Below, one piece after another: positions 25,271-33,768 of a stretch of DNA of 64,000 nucleotides. The stretch comes from Stenotrophomonas hibiscicola ATCC 19867 (GTDB lineage Bacteria > Pseudomonadota > Gammaproteobacteria > Xanthomonadales > Xanthomonadaceae). Each line of letters begins with the position of its first letter. The stretch's first letter is position 1. The translations under genes were made by a program, and so were the position numbers. The notes beneath the pieces are model-generated. The model was not told the DNA's origin. It saw only the letters and a list, made by a program, of their open reading frames with translations, and made no database searches. The DNA is taken from positions 62,001 to 126,000 of the forward strand of contig NZ_KB907504.1 in NCBI RefSeq assembly GCF_000382065.1, given 5' to 3'.

Positions 25271-25382
25271 GGTGTCGACCTTGGTCGACACCGTAGATCC
25301 ACGCCATGCGTGGATGGAATCCGATCGAGATCGAATATTTCGAGCCTTCATCGAAGCGCATCCACGCATGACGTGGATCTAC
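25271..25382. repeat. SMAG dimer plus adjacent palindrome
   Basis: GGTGTCGACC-TT-GGTCGACACC (25271-25292) touches a SMAG dimer, GTAGATCCACGC... (from 25293) to ...GCGTGGATCTAC-like (to 25382). Together with repeat copy A they fill the gap between the XRE regulator and the DUF1028 gene; no gene is seen in the gap. Confidence 0.82.
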
Positions 25383-25438
25383 TAAACCTTTCGTGCGTAG
25401 GCTGCATCCCAATGCAATGCCTGCCCATGGAGACACCC

Positions 25439-26392
25439 ATGTCCCTGTTGCGCTCTTGCCTGGCCCTGCTGCTCGCTGCCGTCGCCGCGCCGGCGTGGGC
25501 GACCTTTTCCATCGCCGCCTGCAACGAGGCCGGCGACTGCGGGGTGGCGGTCGCCACGCACAACCTGGCGGTCGGGGGCGTGGGGGTGCCGTGGGCGCAG
25601 GCGAAGGTCGGCGCGGTCGCCAGCCAGTTCGAGACCAACCCGACCTATGGGTCCAAAGGCCTTGAACTACTGGCCAAAGGTCGTACACCTGCACAGGTGC
25701 TGAAGCAGCTGTTGGATGAAGACGGCAACTTCGATGGCACCACGCTCGCCGAGCGCCAGGTGGGGCTGATCAGTGCGCGCGGTGGCAATGCGCAATACAC
25801 CGGCGCCACCGCGCAGCAGGCCAGCTGGGCCGGTGCGCACGGCGACGGCATGTTGAGCGTGCAGGGCAATGGCCTGGCCGGACCGGACGTGCTGACGGCA
25901 ATGCAACGTACCTTTACGGCTTCGCACGGAGCGCTTGCCACACGCTTGCTGGCGGCGCTGGAAGCCGGCCAGGCCGCGGGCGGCCAGCGCAGTGGGCAGT
26001 GGTCGGCCGCGCTGCTGGTGCGCACGCCGGGGGGCGACTGGCAGGACACCGATCTGCGCGTGGACGCCGACCCGCGCGCGGTCGCGAGGCTGCGCGAGCT
26101 GTACGACATGCGCCTGTCCAACGAGGCGATCATCCGCGCGGAGGAGCGCTGGGAGAAGGGTGATGTGGCGGGTGCGCGCGCTGCGCTGGCGACCTCGTTG
26201 TCACTGGCCCACGGCTGGGACCGCACCTGGGCGCGGGCTGCGCGCCTGGCGATGCGGCAAGGGGATATCGCACTGGCCCGCGAATACCTGGCCGGCCTGC
26301 GTGCGCTCAATCCGGGCTGGGTGAAGCAGGAGCTGGCGCTGCCGTTGTATGCACCCTTGCAGGATGATGCGGTGGTTGCCCCCTGGCGATGA
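25439..26392 (+). CDS. DUF1028 family secreted protein
   Basis: 317 residues. Signal peptide MSLLRSCLALLLAAVAAPAWA; then FSIAACNEAGDCGVAVATHNLAVGGVGVPWAQAKVGAVASQF...TYGSKGLELLAKG...RQVGLISARGGNAQYTG, the DUF1028 core (Ntn-hydrolase-like fold, function unsettled). The C-terminal ~80 residues look like a short TPR (GDVAGARAALATSLSLAHGWDRTWARAARLAMRQGDIALAREYL). GGAGA lies 5 nt before the chosen ATG; in-frame ATGs upstream are less likely. Predicted periplasmic. Confidence 0.85.
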   Translation: MSLLRSCLALLLAAVAAPAWATFSIAACNEAGDCGVAVATHNLAVGGVGVPWAQAKVGAVASQFETNPTYGSKGLELLAKGRTPAQVLKQLLDEDGNFDGTTLAERQVGLISARGGNAQYTGATAQQASWAGAHGDGMLSVQGNGLAGPDVLTAMQRTFTASHGALATRLLAALEAGQAAGGQRSGQWSAALLVRTPGGDWQDTDLRVDADPRAVARLRELYDMRLSNEAIIRAEERWEKGDVAGARAALATSLSLAHGWDRTWARAARLAMRQGDIALAREYLAGLRALNPGWVKQELALPLYAPLQDDAVVAPWR

Positions 26393-26401
26393 GCCACCGC
26401 A

Positions 26402-26442
26402 GGGGTCAGATCCAATTTCCATAGGAGAACGGATCTGACCCC
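26402..26442. repeat. GGGGTCAGATCC inverted repeat
   Basis: Perfect 12-bp arms GGGGTCAGATCC / GGATCTGACCCC with a 17-nt loop, 9 nt after the DUF1028 stop. I recall this GTCAGATCC hairpin as a second class of intergenic repeat in Xanthomonadaceae; could act as a terminator but lacks a T-run. Confidence 0.75.
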
Positions 26443-26454
26443 GATTCGAGATGC

Positions 26455-26477
26455 ATCCACGCACGGCGTGGATCTAC
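26455..26477 (-). repeat. SMAG palindrome before the patatin gene stop
   Basis: ATCCACGC/GCGTGGAT arms with CTAC at the right edge, 11 nt from the stop of the patatin-like gene on the minus strand. Confidence 0.85.
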
Positions 26478-26488
26478 CAAGAACCGGC

Positions 26489-28381
26489 TCAGTAGATCGG
26501 CGTCACCTTCATCTGCGGCAGCGGACGCGGTGCGCCGTCGGTCAGGTCAGGGCCCAGGTCCTCCCAGGTTCGGCCCTGCTCGACCATCTGCGCCCACAGC
26601 TGCTGCGAGCCGCGACGCTTGTCTTCCGAGCCCAGCTTGTACGACGGCGGTGTCGGTTCGCCGCGAGCGACCATCGAGTACGCCGCGCGATAGGCCAGTA
26701 CCTGCTGCGCCGGGTCGTCGGTACGGGCCACTTCCAGCGTGTACCGTTGGTAGGCCGAGGCCAGGTTGCGCCAGCGGATCCAGTAGTGGTTCTCGAACGA
26801 GAACGAACAGAACCGCGAACCGGCCAGGCTGCCCTTGTCGGCGATGCGGGTCAGCACCTCCTGCGGCATGTCCAGGTTCATGCCACCTTCGTCGCCCTGC
26901 AGGCTCACATGCACGATGCGGTCGCGATAACCCGGCGCGCGCGCCTGCAGCAGGTCGCGCCAGTTCTGCATGGTCGCCACCACCGCGAACAGGAAACGCC
27001 CCAGCTCGGCTGCGGCCAGCGGCGTGGCAATGGACTGGTAATGCCGTTGCCAGCCGTGGCGGTTCTCGGTGGGCAGGAACACGGCATGCTCCAGTGCCTG
27101 CCGGCTACCGCTGCCCTGGCTCACGTCTTCGGCGTGCTGCGGGTAGACCAGGTTGATGGCGAAGGTCGGCCAGCGCGGCAACGCGGCGTCGAACAGATGG
27201 ATCGGGAAGTTGCTGCTGATGCCACCATCGGAGAACCAGCAGATGCGGAAGGCGGTGATCACCGGACCGCAAGCCTGCCCGGCGCTGGTCAGCCCTTCCA
27301 TGCTGTCGGCCACGTTGTGCTCGGGGTCGGCCGCCGGCGCGGTGGGTTCGCAGCGGCGCTCGCGGCGCGAGGGTTCGTGCAGTGGCACCGCGCTGATCAG
27401 CAACGGGAAGCTCAGGCTCATGCGTGTGGCCACCAGCACCGGCAGCTTCGGGCCCTGCGGCAGGTGGTAGTACTGCCGCCCCTCCACGTCCAGCGGCGGG
27501 CCAGCCTGATCCACCAGCCACTGCACCACGCTGGCCGGGAACAACTGCTCGAACTCTTCGCGCAGGAACCAGAACTGTGCGCCGCCCAGTGGCAGCGTAC
27601 GCGGCTCGTTGTGCGAGACGCAGGTGGTGATCATCTGCAGGCTGATCGCGTGCGGGCTGTCCGGCTCGCCGGCATAGCGCGGTGCGTCGTGCAGGTCGGC
27701 GAAGGTCAGCGGTGCATCAAGTGGCTTGCCTGACAACTGCTGCAGGCACTCATGCAGCCACTCGGTCAACGCCGGTTTGCGTGCATCGCGGCCGAGGCCA
27801 CTGCACAGGCCCAGCAGGTTGCGCCGTGCCACGCGGGCCACGCGCAGCGCGGCACCGGCCACACCGGCACCGTAGGCGCACAGCAGCGACGGCAGCAGCG
27901 TGGCGGCCACACCGCTCCAGCCGCCGCCCCACCCGCCCAGGCCCAGCAGCAGCGCCAGCGACACCAGCACTTCCAGCGGTGCGATCTCGAATACCGCCAC
28001 CGCCAGGCACAGCAGCTTGTGTGGCAGGCCCGCATTGCCGGTCAGCACCACCAGCAGCCGATAGGCCGCACGCGCGCCCCGCGCCGGTTGGAACAGGCTG
28101 TAGATGAACCCGCGCCGCGACAGCTGCGCCGACACCGCCGACAGCCCCCCATAACCGGCATCACTGGGCAGGTGCTCGCCGGCCTGCTGGCGACGATCGC
28201 CGCATGCCGCCGCAGCCGCCACCGCCGCAGCAATGGCGCCGGCCGAGGTGCCGCCGATGCTCTTGAAGCGATACTCGCGCGCCAGCGCCAGTACCGCATT
28301 GGGGTACACGATGCCGCTGGTGATGCCGCCTTTCATGACCAGATCGCAGTACTTGTCCGCCACTGTCTTGCCCCCGAGCAT
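26489..28381 (-). CDS. Patatin-like phospholipase, membrane-associated
   Basis: 630 residues from the ATG at 28381 (an earlier ATG at 28441 adds 20). Patatin features: oxyanion loop MKGGITSGIVYP (about 16-27), nucleophile Ser46 in GGTSAGAI, and the Asp motif SDGGISSNFPIHLF. A hydrophobic stretch (about 130-205: LLCLAVAVFEIAPLEVLVSLALLLGLGGWGG...LLPSLLCAYGAGVAGAAL) is inserted between nucleophile and Asp, suggesting membrane association. Hydrolyses acyl esters of lipids. The long type is common in Xanthomonadaceae; substrate unknown. No CBASS or other defence partner is adjacent. Confidence 0.85.
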   Translation of the reverse strand: MLGGKTVADKYCDLVMKGGITSGIVYPNAVLALAREYRFKSIGGTSAGAIAAAVAAAAACGDRRQQAGEHLPSDAGYGGLSAVSAQLSRRGFIYSLFQPARGARAAYRLLVVLTGNAGLPHKLLCLAVAVFEIAPLEVLVSLALLLGLGGWGGGWSGVAATLLPSLLCAYGAGVAGAALRVARVARRNLLGLCSGLGRDARKPALTEWLHECLQQLSGKPLDAPLTFADLHDAPRYAGEPDSPHAISLQMITTCVSHNEPRTLPLGGAQFWFLREEFEQLFPASVVQWLVDQAGPPLDVEGRQYYHLPQGPKLPVLVATRMSLSFPLLISAVPLHEPSRRERRCEPTAPAADPEHNVADSMEGLTSAGQACGPVITAFRICWFSDGGISSNFPIHLFDAALPRWPTFAINLVYPQHAEDVSQGSGSRQALEHAVFLPTENRHGWQRHYQSIATPLAAAELGRFLFAVVATMQNWRDLLQARAPGYRDRIVHVSLQGDEGGMNLDMPQEVLTRIADKGSLAGSRFCSFSFENHYWIRWRNLASAYQRYTLEVARTDDPAQQVLAYRAAYSMVARGEPTPPSYKLGSEDKRRGSQQLWAQMVEQGRTWEDLGPDLTDGAPRPLPQMKVTPIY

Positions 28382-28479
28382 GCCGTCCGCCGCGTGAGTA
28401 CCAGTATGGCGCAGAGGCTTCTCAGGGCCTGAGACTCTCATCTACTGAAATACCGGTGATCAGTTCCAGGCCAGACGAG

Positions 28480-28950
28480 TCAGGAGCTGCGGAAGGGAAC
28501 ATCTCCAAGCGCCCACACGAGGGTGCCCACGATTGCAAATGCAACGGAAAAGAAGTCGCGCAAATCCGGCTCTGCAACGATCTGATGCAGCTCCGCGACC
28601 AATTTGCGGGTCCGATCAAGAGCCTCTGCCTCAGCCAGCATACTTATCCCAGATCCGTCTCCTATACGCTCTTCAGTAGTTTTCCCGAAGTAAGCCGGAT
28701 CAAGCCGTTGCTTCCAGCTACTCGTCAACTTTGAGTATTGAAGTGACACCCCCGCCAGGACCAGCAACGCGCCACTGCGCTGAAACCAAAAGTACTCATT
28801 CGGCGAGTACCAGTCCACCACACACGCCGCAATGGCAATGACTACCATAAGAATGGCGTATTTCCTGGAGAATCCTGGCCTCTGTGGCACCAATGCCCAG
28901 TTCGACAGAGATTTTTTCAGTGCAGCAAAGCATCTATAAGTGAATTGCAT
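28480..28950 (-). CDS. Small membrane protein of unknown function
   Basis: 156 residues from the ATG at 28950. Hydrophobic segments at about 29-47 (YAILMVVIAIAACVVDWY), 58-75 (SGALLVLAGVSLQYSKL) and 132-150 (FFSVAFAIVGTLVWALGDV), with a charged helical region between (EAEALDRTRKLVAELHQIV). Distinctly lower GC than surrounding genes, so probably accessory. No recognised family. Stands downstream of nothing on its strand; the patatin gene begins about 100 nt further on the same strand. Confidence 0.6.
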   Translation of the reverse strand: MQFTYRCFAALKKSLSNWALVPQRPGFSRKYAILMVVIAIAACVVDWYSPNEYFWFQRSGALLVLAGVSLQYSKLTSSWKQRLDPAYFGKTTEERIGDGSGISMLAEAEALDRTRKLVAELHQIVAEPDLRDFFSVAFAIVGTLVWALGDVPFRSS

Positions 28951-29320
28951 CTTCAAAGCATCCCCCCTTGAACTCAGGCTGTTCGGACAATTTAACCGAT
29001 GCCAACACTCTAGTTCGCCTCGCATAAGCCCCTTGCCGCAGACTTGAGGGAACCGGTGTGAACATCGATCAGGTGATTCGCATCTTTGAGCAAATGACCG
29101 ATTGGCTCGATATCACTCCGGCATGTGCCCTTCCTACAACAGTTGCGGAGTGATCTACCGTGGGCCAGTCGTCAGATCCGCTTCGCCAGCAATTGATTTC
29201 GTCGACAATATTGAACGACTCCGTTGCAGCCTCCCACTTGACCCTGACCACCATCGGCGTAGCATCTGCAGCAAGCCAAGGGACAGACCCGCGGCTGCCA
29301 CAACGACATGAGGGATTCTC
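28951..29320. other. Intergenic region upstream of nadM
   Basis: 370 nt without a convincing gene. Lower GC than average. A short frame at 29058-29153 (GTG start, about 31 residues, NIDQVIRIFEQMTDWLDITPA) may be a remnant. The nadM promoter must lie here; TTGACC at about 29240 could be a -35 element. No known NAD-regulator site (NrtR, NadQ, NiaR) recognised. Confidence 0.5.
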
Positions 29321-30370
29321 ATGGAATTCGACTATCTCGTCTTCATCGGGCGATTCGAGCCCTTCCACAACGGTCACGCCGCCGTTGCCCGCCTGGCCCT
29401 GAGCCGGGCCCGCAAGCTGATCTTCCTGATCGGTTCTGCCGATACTCCCCGCAGCCTCCGCAATCCCTGGACCGTGGCCGAACGCGCCGTGATGATCCAG
29501 GCTGCCCTCGATGGCCACACCGACCGCCTGCTGATCCGCCCGCTCCGCGACCACCTCTACAACGAAGCGCAGTGGATCGCCAACGTGCAGCGCCAGGTGG
29601 CCGAGGCCCTGCGCAACGACGGTGCCGCCGCTGATGCGAAGGTGGGCCTGATCGGCATGGACAAGGATGCCTCCAGCTATTACCTGCGCGAATTCCCGCA
29701 GTGGCCGCTGGTGGACGTGCAGCACACCGCCACCCTGTCGGCCACCGAGCTGCGGCGCTACCTGTTCGAAGCCGGCGACGTCGACTTCCACGGCGCGCTG
29801 CTGATGTTGCGTGGCAACGTGCCGGCGCCGGTGTACGACATGCTCGAAGCGTTCCGCAAAAGCGCGCCTGCCTATGGCCAGCTGGTGGCCGAGTACCGCT
29901 TCATCGAACAGTATAAGGCCGCCTGGAAGGATGCGCCCTACGCGCCCACATTCGTCACCACCGATGCGGTGGTGGTGCATTCGGGCCACGTGCTGCTGGT
30001 GCGTCGCCGTTCGGAACCCGGCAAGGGACTGTGGGCGCTGCCCGGCGGTTTCGTCGGCCAGGAACAGAGCCTGCTCGACAGCTGCCTGCGCGAACTGCGC
30101 GAAGAGACCCGGCTGAAGATTCCATTGCCGGTGCTGAAGGGCTCGCTGAAGGGCCAGCAGGTGTTCGATCACCCGGACCGCAGCCAGCGTGGCCGCACCA
30201 TCACCCACGGTTTCCACTTCGAATTCCCGGCCGGTGACCTGCCGCCGGTGCGCGGTGGCGACGATGCCGACAAGTCCCGCTGGATACCGGTAAGCGAAGC
30301 CCTGGACATGGGCCCGCAGCTGTTCGAAGACCACCTGCACATCCTGGAGTATTTCCTCGGCCGCGGCTGA
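29321..30370 (+). CDS. nadM: Bifunctional NMN adenylyltransferase / Nudix hydrolase
   Basis: 349 residues. N-terminal nucleotidyltransferase domain (about 1-180) with GRFEPFHNGH (HxGH) and LSATELRRYLF (SxTxxR-like) makes NAD from NMN and ATP. The C-terminal Nudix domain (about 200-340) has GGFVGQEQSLLDSCLRELREETRLKI matching GX5EX7REUXEEXGU and probably hydrolyses ADP-ribose. Domain order is that of the NadM-Nudix fusion. Followed 65 nt later by nadV, so nicotinamide is converted to NMN and then NAD in two steps without deamidation. Confidence 0.94.
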   Translation: MEFDYLVFIGRFEPFHNGHAAVARLALSRARKLIFLIGSADTPRSLRNPWTVAERAVMIQAALDGHTDRLLIRPLRDHLYNEAQWIANVQRQVAEALRNDGAAADAKVGLIGMDKDASSYYLREFPQWPLVDVQHTATLSATELRRYLFEAGDVDFHGALLMLRGNVPAPVYDMLEAFRKSAPAYGQLVAEYRFIEQYKAAWKDAPYAPTFVTTDAVVVHSGHVLLVRRRSEPGKGLWALPGGFVGQEQSLLDSCLRELREETRLKIPLPVLKGSLKGQQVFDHPDRSQRGRTITHGFHFEFPAGDLPPVRGGDDADKSRWIPVSEALDMGPQLFEDHLHILEYFLGRG

Positions 30371-30434
30371 CCGGCCCGGCCTCCCCACTGGCGGATAGAC
30401 CGCTGGTGTCACTCGACGCGAAGGAGCTTCCGTC

Positions 30435-31844
30435 ATGCACTACCTCGATAATCTTCTCCTCAACACCGACAGCTACAAGGCCAGCCACTGGCTGCAGTAC
30501 CCGCCGGGTACCGATGCCACGTTCTTCTACGTCGAGTCACGTGGCGGCCTGCACGATCGCACGGTGTTCTTCGGCCTGCAGGCGATCCTCAAGGACGCTC
30601 TGGCACGGCCGGTCTCCCACGCCGATATCGACGACGCCGCTGCGGTGTTCGCCGCGCATGGCGAACCGTTCAACGAGGCTGGCTGGCGCGATATCGTCGA
30701 CCGTCTCGGCGGCCATCTGCCGGTACGCATCCGCGCCGTGCCCGAAGGCAGCGTGGTGCCCACCCACCAGGCACTGATGACCATCGAATCGACCGATCCG
30801 GCCGCGTTCTGGGTGCCGTCGTACCTGGAAACGCTGCTGCTGCGCGTGTGGTACCCGGTCACCGTGGCCACCATCAGCTGGCACGCACGGCAGACCATTG
30901 CCGCGTTCCTGCAGCAGACCAGCGACGACCCGCAGGGGCAGCTGCCGTTCAAGCTGCATGACTTCGGCGCGCGCGGTGTATCGAGCCTGGAATCGGCCGC
31001 GCTGGGCGGTGCCGCGCACCTGGTCAACTTCCTCGGCACCGATACGGTCTCGGCGCTGTGCCTGGCGCGCGCGCACTATCACGCGCCGATGGCCGGCTAT
31101 TCGATTCCCGCCGCCGAGCACAGCACCATCACCAGCTGGGGCCGCGAGCGCGAGGTGGACGCCTACCGCAACATGCTGCGCCAGTTCGGCAAGCCCGGTG
31201 CGATCGTAGCGGTGGTGTCGGACAGCTATGACATCTACCGCGCCATCAGCGAGCACTGGGGTACCACCCTGCGCGATGAAGTGATCGCCTCCGGTGCCAC
31301 CCTGGTCATCCGCCCCGACTCGGGCGACCCGGTGGAGGTGGTTGCCGAAAGCCTGCGCCGGCTGGATGACTCCTTCGGCCACAACCTCAACAGCAAGGGC
31401 TACCGCGTGCTCAACCACGTGCGGGTGATCCAGGGCGATGGCATCAACCCGGATACCATCCGCACCATCCTGCAACGCATCACCGACGACGGCTACGCCG
31501 CCGACAACGTAGCCTTCGGCATGGGCGGTGCGCTGCTGCAGCGGCTGGACCGCGATACGCAGAAGTTCGCACTGAAGTGCTCGGCGGCGAGGGTCGAGGG
31601 TGAGTGGATCGACGTCTACAAGGATCCGGTCACCGATGCTGGCAAGACCAGCAAGCGCGGCCGCATGCGCCTGCTGCGCCGCCTGGACGATGGCAACCTG
31701 CATACGGTGCCACTGCCGGCCAGCGGCGACGACACCCTGCCGGACGGCTTCGAGGACGCAATGGTGACCGTGTGGGAGAACGGCCGCCTGCTGCACGACC
31801 AGCGGCTGGATGACATCCGCACGCGGGCTGCCGCAGGGCATTGA
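30435..31844 (+). CDS. nadV: Nicotinamide phosphoribosyltransferase
   Basis: 469 residues, NAMPT family. Makes NMN from nicotinamide and PRPP. Visible: NTDSYKASHWLQYPPGT at the N-terminus, HDFGARGVSSLESAALGGAAHLVNFLGTDT, VVSDSYDIYRAISEHWG, RPDSGDPVEV and FGMGGALLQRLDRDTQKFALKCS; length as expected for NadV. Partner of nadM upstream. Downstream lies a cobalamin riboswitch for the next gene, so the transcript should end before it. Confidence 0.95.
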   Translation: MHYLDNLLLNTDSYKASHWLQYPPGTDATFFYVESRGGLHDRTVFFGLQAILKDALARPVSHADIDDAAAVFAAHGEPFNEAGWRDIVDRLGGHLPVRIRAVPEGSVVPTHQALMTIESTDPAAFWVPSYLETLLLRVWYPVTVATISWHARQTIAAFLQQTSDDPQGQLPFKLHDFGARGVSSLESAALGGAAHLVNFLGTDTVSALCLARAHYHAPMAGYSIPAAEHSTITSWGREREVDAYRNMLRQFGKPGAIVAVVSDSYDIYRAISEHWGTTLRDEVIASGATLVIRPDSGDPVEVVAESLRRLDDSFGHNLNSKGYRVLNHVRVIQGDGINPDTIRTILQRITDDGYAADNVAFGMGGALLQRLDRDTQKFALKCSAARVEGEWIDVYKDPVTDAGKTSKRGRMRLLRRLDDGNLHTVPLPASGDDTLPDGFEDAMVTVWENGRLLHDQRLDDIRTRAAAGH

Positions 31845-31941
31845 AGGCGTTTCCGGGGGCGGATCCCGTTGCAGCGCAGCGGGCTCTGCACCCTGCGCTC
31901 TTGACCCGCGCCACCAACAGGTCCACTTTGCACACGCCGAA

Positions 31942-32131
31942 GGTATCCCTCCCATCGCTCCGGCGCCGGGAGGGATTTAAACGGGAATCCGGTGAAGGCG
32001 CCTCGCGCGCCCATTCCGGAGCTGCCCCGCAGCGGTGAATGGAAACGAATCCTGCCAACAGCACTGGGCTCGCGCCTGGGAAGCGGCAGGTAGTAGGTGG
32101 GCTGCGGCCCGTGTCCATCAGCCCGAATACC
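31942..32131 (+). promoter_or_regulatory. Cobalamin (B12) riboswitch upstream of queH
   Basis: Aptamer closed by GGTAT (31942) with ATACC (32127-32131). Conserved blocks in order: stem CCCTCCC/GGGAGGG; GGGAATCCGGTG; CCGGAGCTGCCCCGCAGCGG; CACTGGG; CCTGGGAAGCGGCAGG; and the B12 box AGCCCGAATACCGGCC near 32119-32134. These match the cobalamin-element consensus in order and spacing. It points along the + strand toward queH, 198 nt downstream. A strong GGCCCCGGC/GCCGGGGCC hairpin (32132-32200) abuts the B12 box and may be the expression platform. Confidence 0.93.
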
Positions 32132-32200
32132 GGCCCCGGCCGGGGGACACGACCGTCCCCTGACTCGACCTGGACTCTCCGCGGGGAGGGTGCCGGGGCC
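32132..32200 (+). promoter_or_regulatory. Hairpin after the riboswitch aptamer (expression platform candidate)
   Basis: 9-bp perfect stem GGCCCCGGC/GCCGGGGCC beginning directly at the end of the B12 box. No T-run follows, so control by translation, by Rho, or by refolding is more likely than classical intrinsic termination. 129 nt remain to the queH start. Confidence 0.55.
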
Positions 32201-32328
32201 GTCGCTGACCTGCGCGTGCGGGCAGTGCGGCCGCGTGCGTCCTTTTCACGGTATCCGGCCAGCCCTGTCCACCCACGCACAGATGCATGGGCCACCGCCG
32301 TTGCCGGCGGTCCATGCGGTACCTGACG

Positions 32329-33000
32329 ATGACCGAGTTCCAACGCCCCACCCTGACCCTGCCTGCCAACGGCAAGCGCCTGCTGCTGCATTCATGCTGC
32401 GCGCCCTGCTCCGGCGAGGTAATGGAGGCGATCACCGCCTCCGGGATCGACTACGCGATCTTCTTCTACAACCCCAACATCCATCCGGTGAAGGAATACG
32501 AACTGCGCAAGCAGGAAAACATCCGCTTCGCCGAGCAGCATGGCATTCCCTTCATCGACTGCGACTACGACACCGACAACTGGTTCAGCCGTGCGCGTGG
32601 CATGGAGAACGAGCCCGAACGCGGCATCCGCTGCACGATGTGCTTCGACATGCGTTTCGAACGCACTGCGCTGTACGCGCACGAGCACGGCTACGACACC
32701 ATCAGTTCGTCGCTGGGCATCTCGCGCTGGAAGAACATGGCGCAGATCAACGATTGCGGCATCCGCGCCGCCTCGCGCTACGAAGGCCTGCAGTACTGGG
32801 ACTACAACTGGCGCAAGGGCGGCGGTGCCAGCCGCATGATCGAGATCAGCAAGCGCGAGCAGTTCTACCAGCAGGAGTACTGCGGCTGCGTGTATTCGCT
32901 GCGCGATGCCAACCGCCACCGTCGCGAGAACGGCCGCGAGCGGATCAAAATCGGCCTGCTGTACTACGGGCAGGACGCTGGGACGCCGCAGGGCGATTGA
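32329..33000 (+). CDS. queH: Epoxyqueuosine reductase QueH (B12-independent)
   Basis: 223 residues from the ATG at 32329 ([17 protein letters not shown]); another in-frame ATG at 32314 is possible. Former DUF208: cysteine motifs [11 protein letters not shown] at the N-terminus, RCTMCFDMR in the middle and EYCGCVYS near the end, plus [14 protein letters not shown] and [14 protein letters not shown]. Reduces epoxyqueuosine to queuosine in tRNA (GUN anticodons) using a 4Fe-4S cluster, replacing cobalamin-dependent QueG. Being behind a cobalamin riboswitch, it should be expressed when B12 is scarce. Followed 55 nt later by a nicotinamidase-like gene that may share the transcript. Confidence 0.94.
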   Translation: MTEFQRPTLTLPANGKRLLLHSCCAPCSGEVMEAITASGIDYAIFFYNPNIHPVKEYELRKQENIRFAEQHGIPFIDCDYDTDNWFSRARGMENEPERGIRCTMCFDMRFERTALYAHEHGYDTISSSLGISRWKNMAQINDCGIRAASRYEGLQYWDYNWRKGGGASRMIEISKREQFYQQEYCGCVYSLRDANRHRRENGRERIKIGLLYYGQDAGTPQGD

Positions 33001-33055
33001 CGTGTGAGCGAGGGGCGGCCACGCTGGTCGCCCCTTCTCTTGTAGTGGATCTGCC

Positions 33056-33682
33056 ATGACCGCCCTGCCCGCCGACGTCGCCCTGCTGGTGATCGACCTG
33101 CAGCCGGACTTCATGCCGGGCGGCGCGCTGGCCTGCGACCAGGGTGATGCGCTGGTGGCACCGATTGCCGAACTGCTGGCGCAGCGCCGCTACCGCACGG
33201 TGGTGGCCACCCAGGACTGGCACCCGGCCGATCACGCCTCGTTCGCCAGCCAGCACCCCGGCAAGCGTCCGTTCGAGACCATCCTGCTGCACGCGCAGCC
33301 ACAGACCCTGTGGCCCGACCATTGCGTGCAGGGCAGCGATGGCGCCGCTCTGCACCCGGGCGTGGACTGGGCCATGGCCGACCTGATCCTGCGCAAGGGC
33401 ACGCGCCAACAGGTGGATTCGTACAGCGCCTTCCGCGAGAACCACGGTCCCGATGGCGAGCGCCCGGCCACCGGCCTGGCCGGCTGGCTGCACGAGCGCC
33501 GCATCCGCGAAGTGCACGTGTGCGGCCTGGCCCGCGATTACTGCGTGCTGTGGAGCGCGCAGGACGCAGTGAAGTCCGGCTTCCGGGTGAAGTTCCTGTG
33601 GGAGCTGACCAAGCCGGTGACCGAAGCCAACGACGTGATGGTGCGCGAGGCGCTGGGCAAGGCGGGGATTGCGCTCGCCTGA
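33056..33682 (+). CDS. pncA: Nicotinamidase / isochorismatase-family hydrolase
   Basis: 208 residues. Catalytic Asp in LVIDLQPDFMPGGALA (D14), metal ligands in TQDWHPADHASF, Lys in ILRKGT, and nucleophile Cys in CGLARDYCVLW; this arrangement is that of nicotinamidase PncA, which converts nicotinamide to nicotinate. Together with nadV-nadM the window thus carries both the deamidating and non-deamidating nicotinamide salvage routes. A ribosome site is weak; GTAGTGGATCTGCC precedes the ATG. Confidence 0.9.
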   Translation: MTALPADVALLVIDLQPDFMPGGALACDQGDALVAPIAELLAQRRYRTVVATQDWHPADHASFASQHPGKRPFETILLHAQPQTLWPDHCVQGSDGAALHPGVDWAMADLILRKGTRQQVDSYSAFRENHGPDGERPATGLAGWLHERRIREVHVCGLARDYCVLWSAQDAVKSGFRVKFLWELTKPVTEANDVMVREALGKAGIALA

Positions 33683-33691
33683 CGCGCGACC

Positions 33692-33752
33692 GCCGGGCAT
33701 GGCCCGGCGCTACCGGATCGCGCCCATGGGTAGCGCCGGGCCATGCCCGGCG
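33692..33752. repeat. SMAG pair between pncA and purU
   Basis: GCCGGGC/GCCCGGC palindromes at 33692-33713 (CTAC right) and 33730-33752 (GTAG left), placed back to back, between convergent genes. Confidence 0.88.
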
Positions 33753-33768
33753 GACGCGGGATGGGCGA

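Noticed and set aside
26489..28950. Anti-phage defence pair (patatin effector with membrane protein)
   Set aside because: No nucleotidyltransferase or other sensor gene typical of CBASS is adjacent, and the two genes are not tightly linked.
29069..30436. A 455-residue - strand frame
   Set aside because: Antisense to nadM, which carries HxGH and Nudix motifs.
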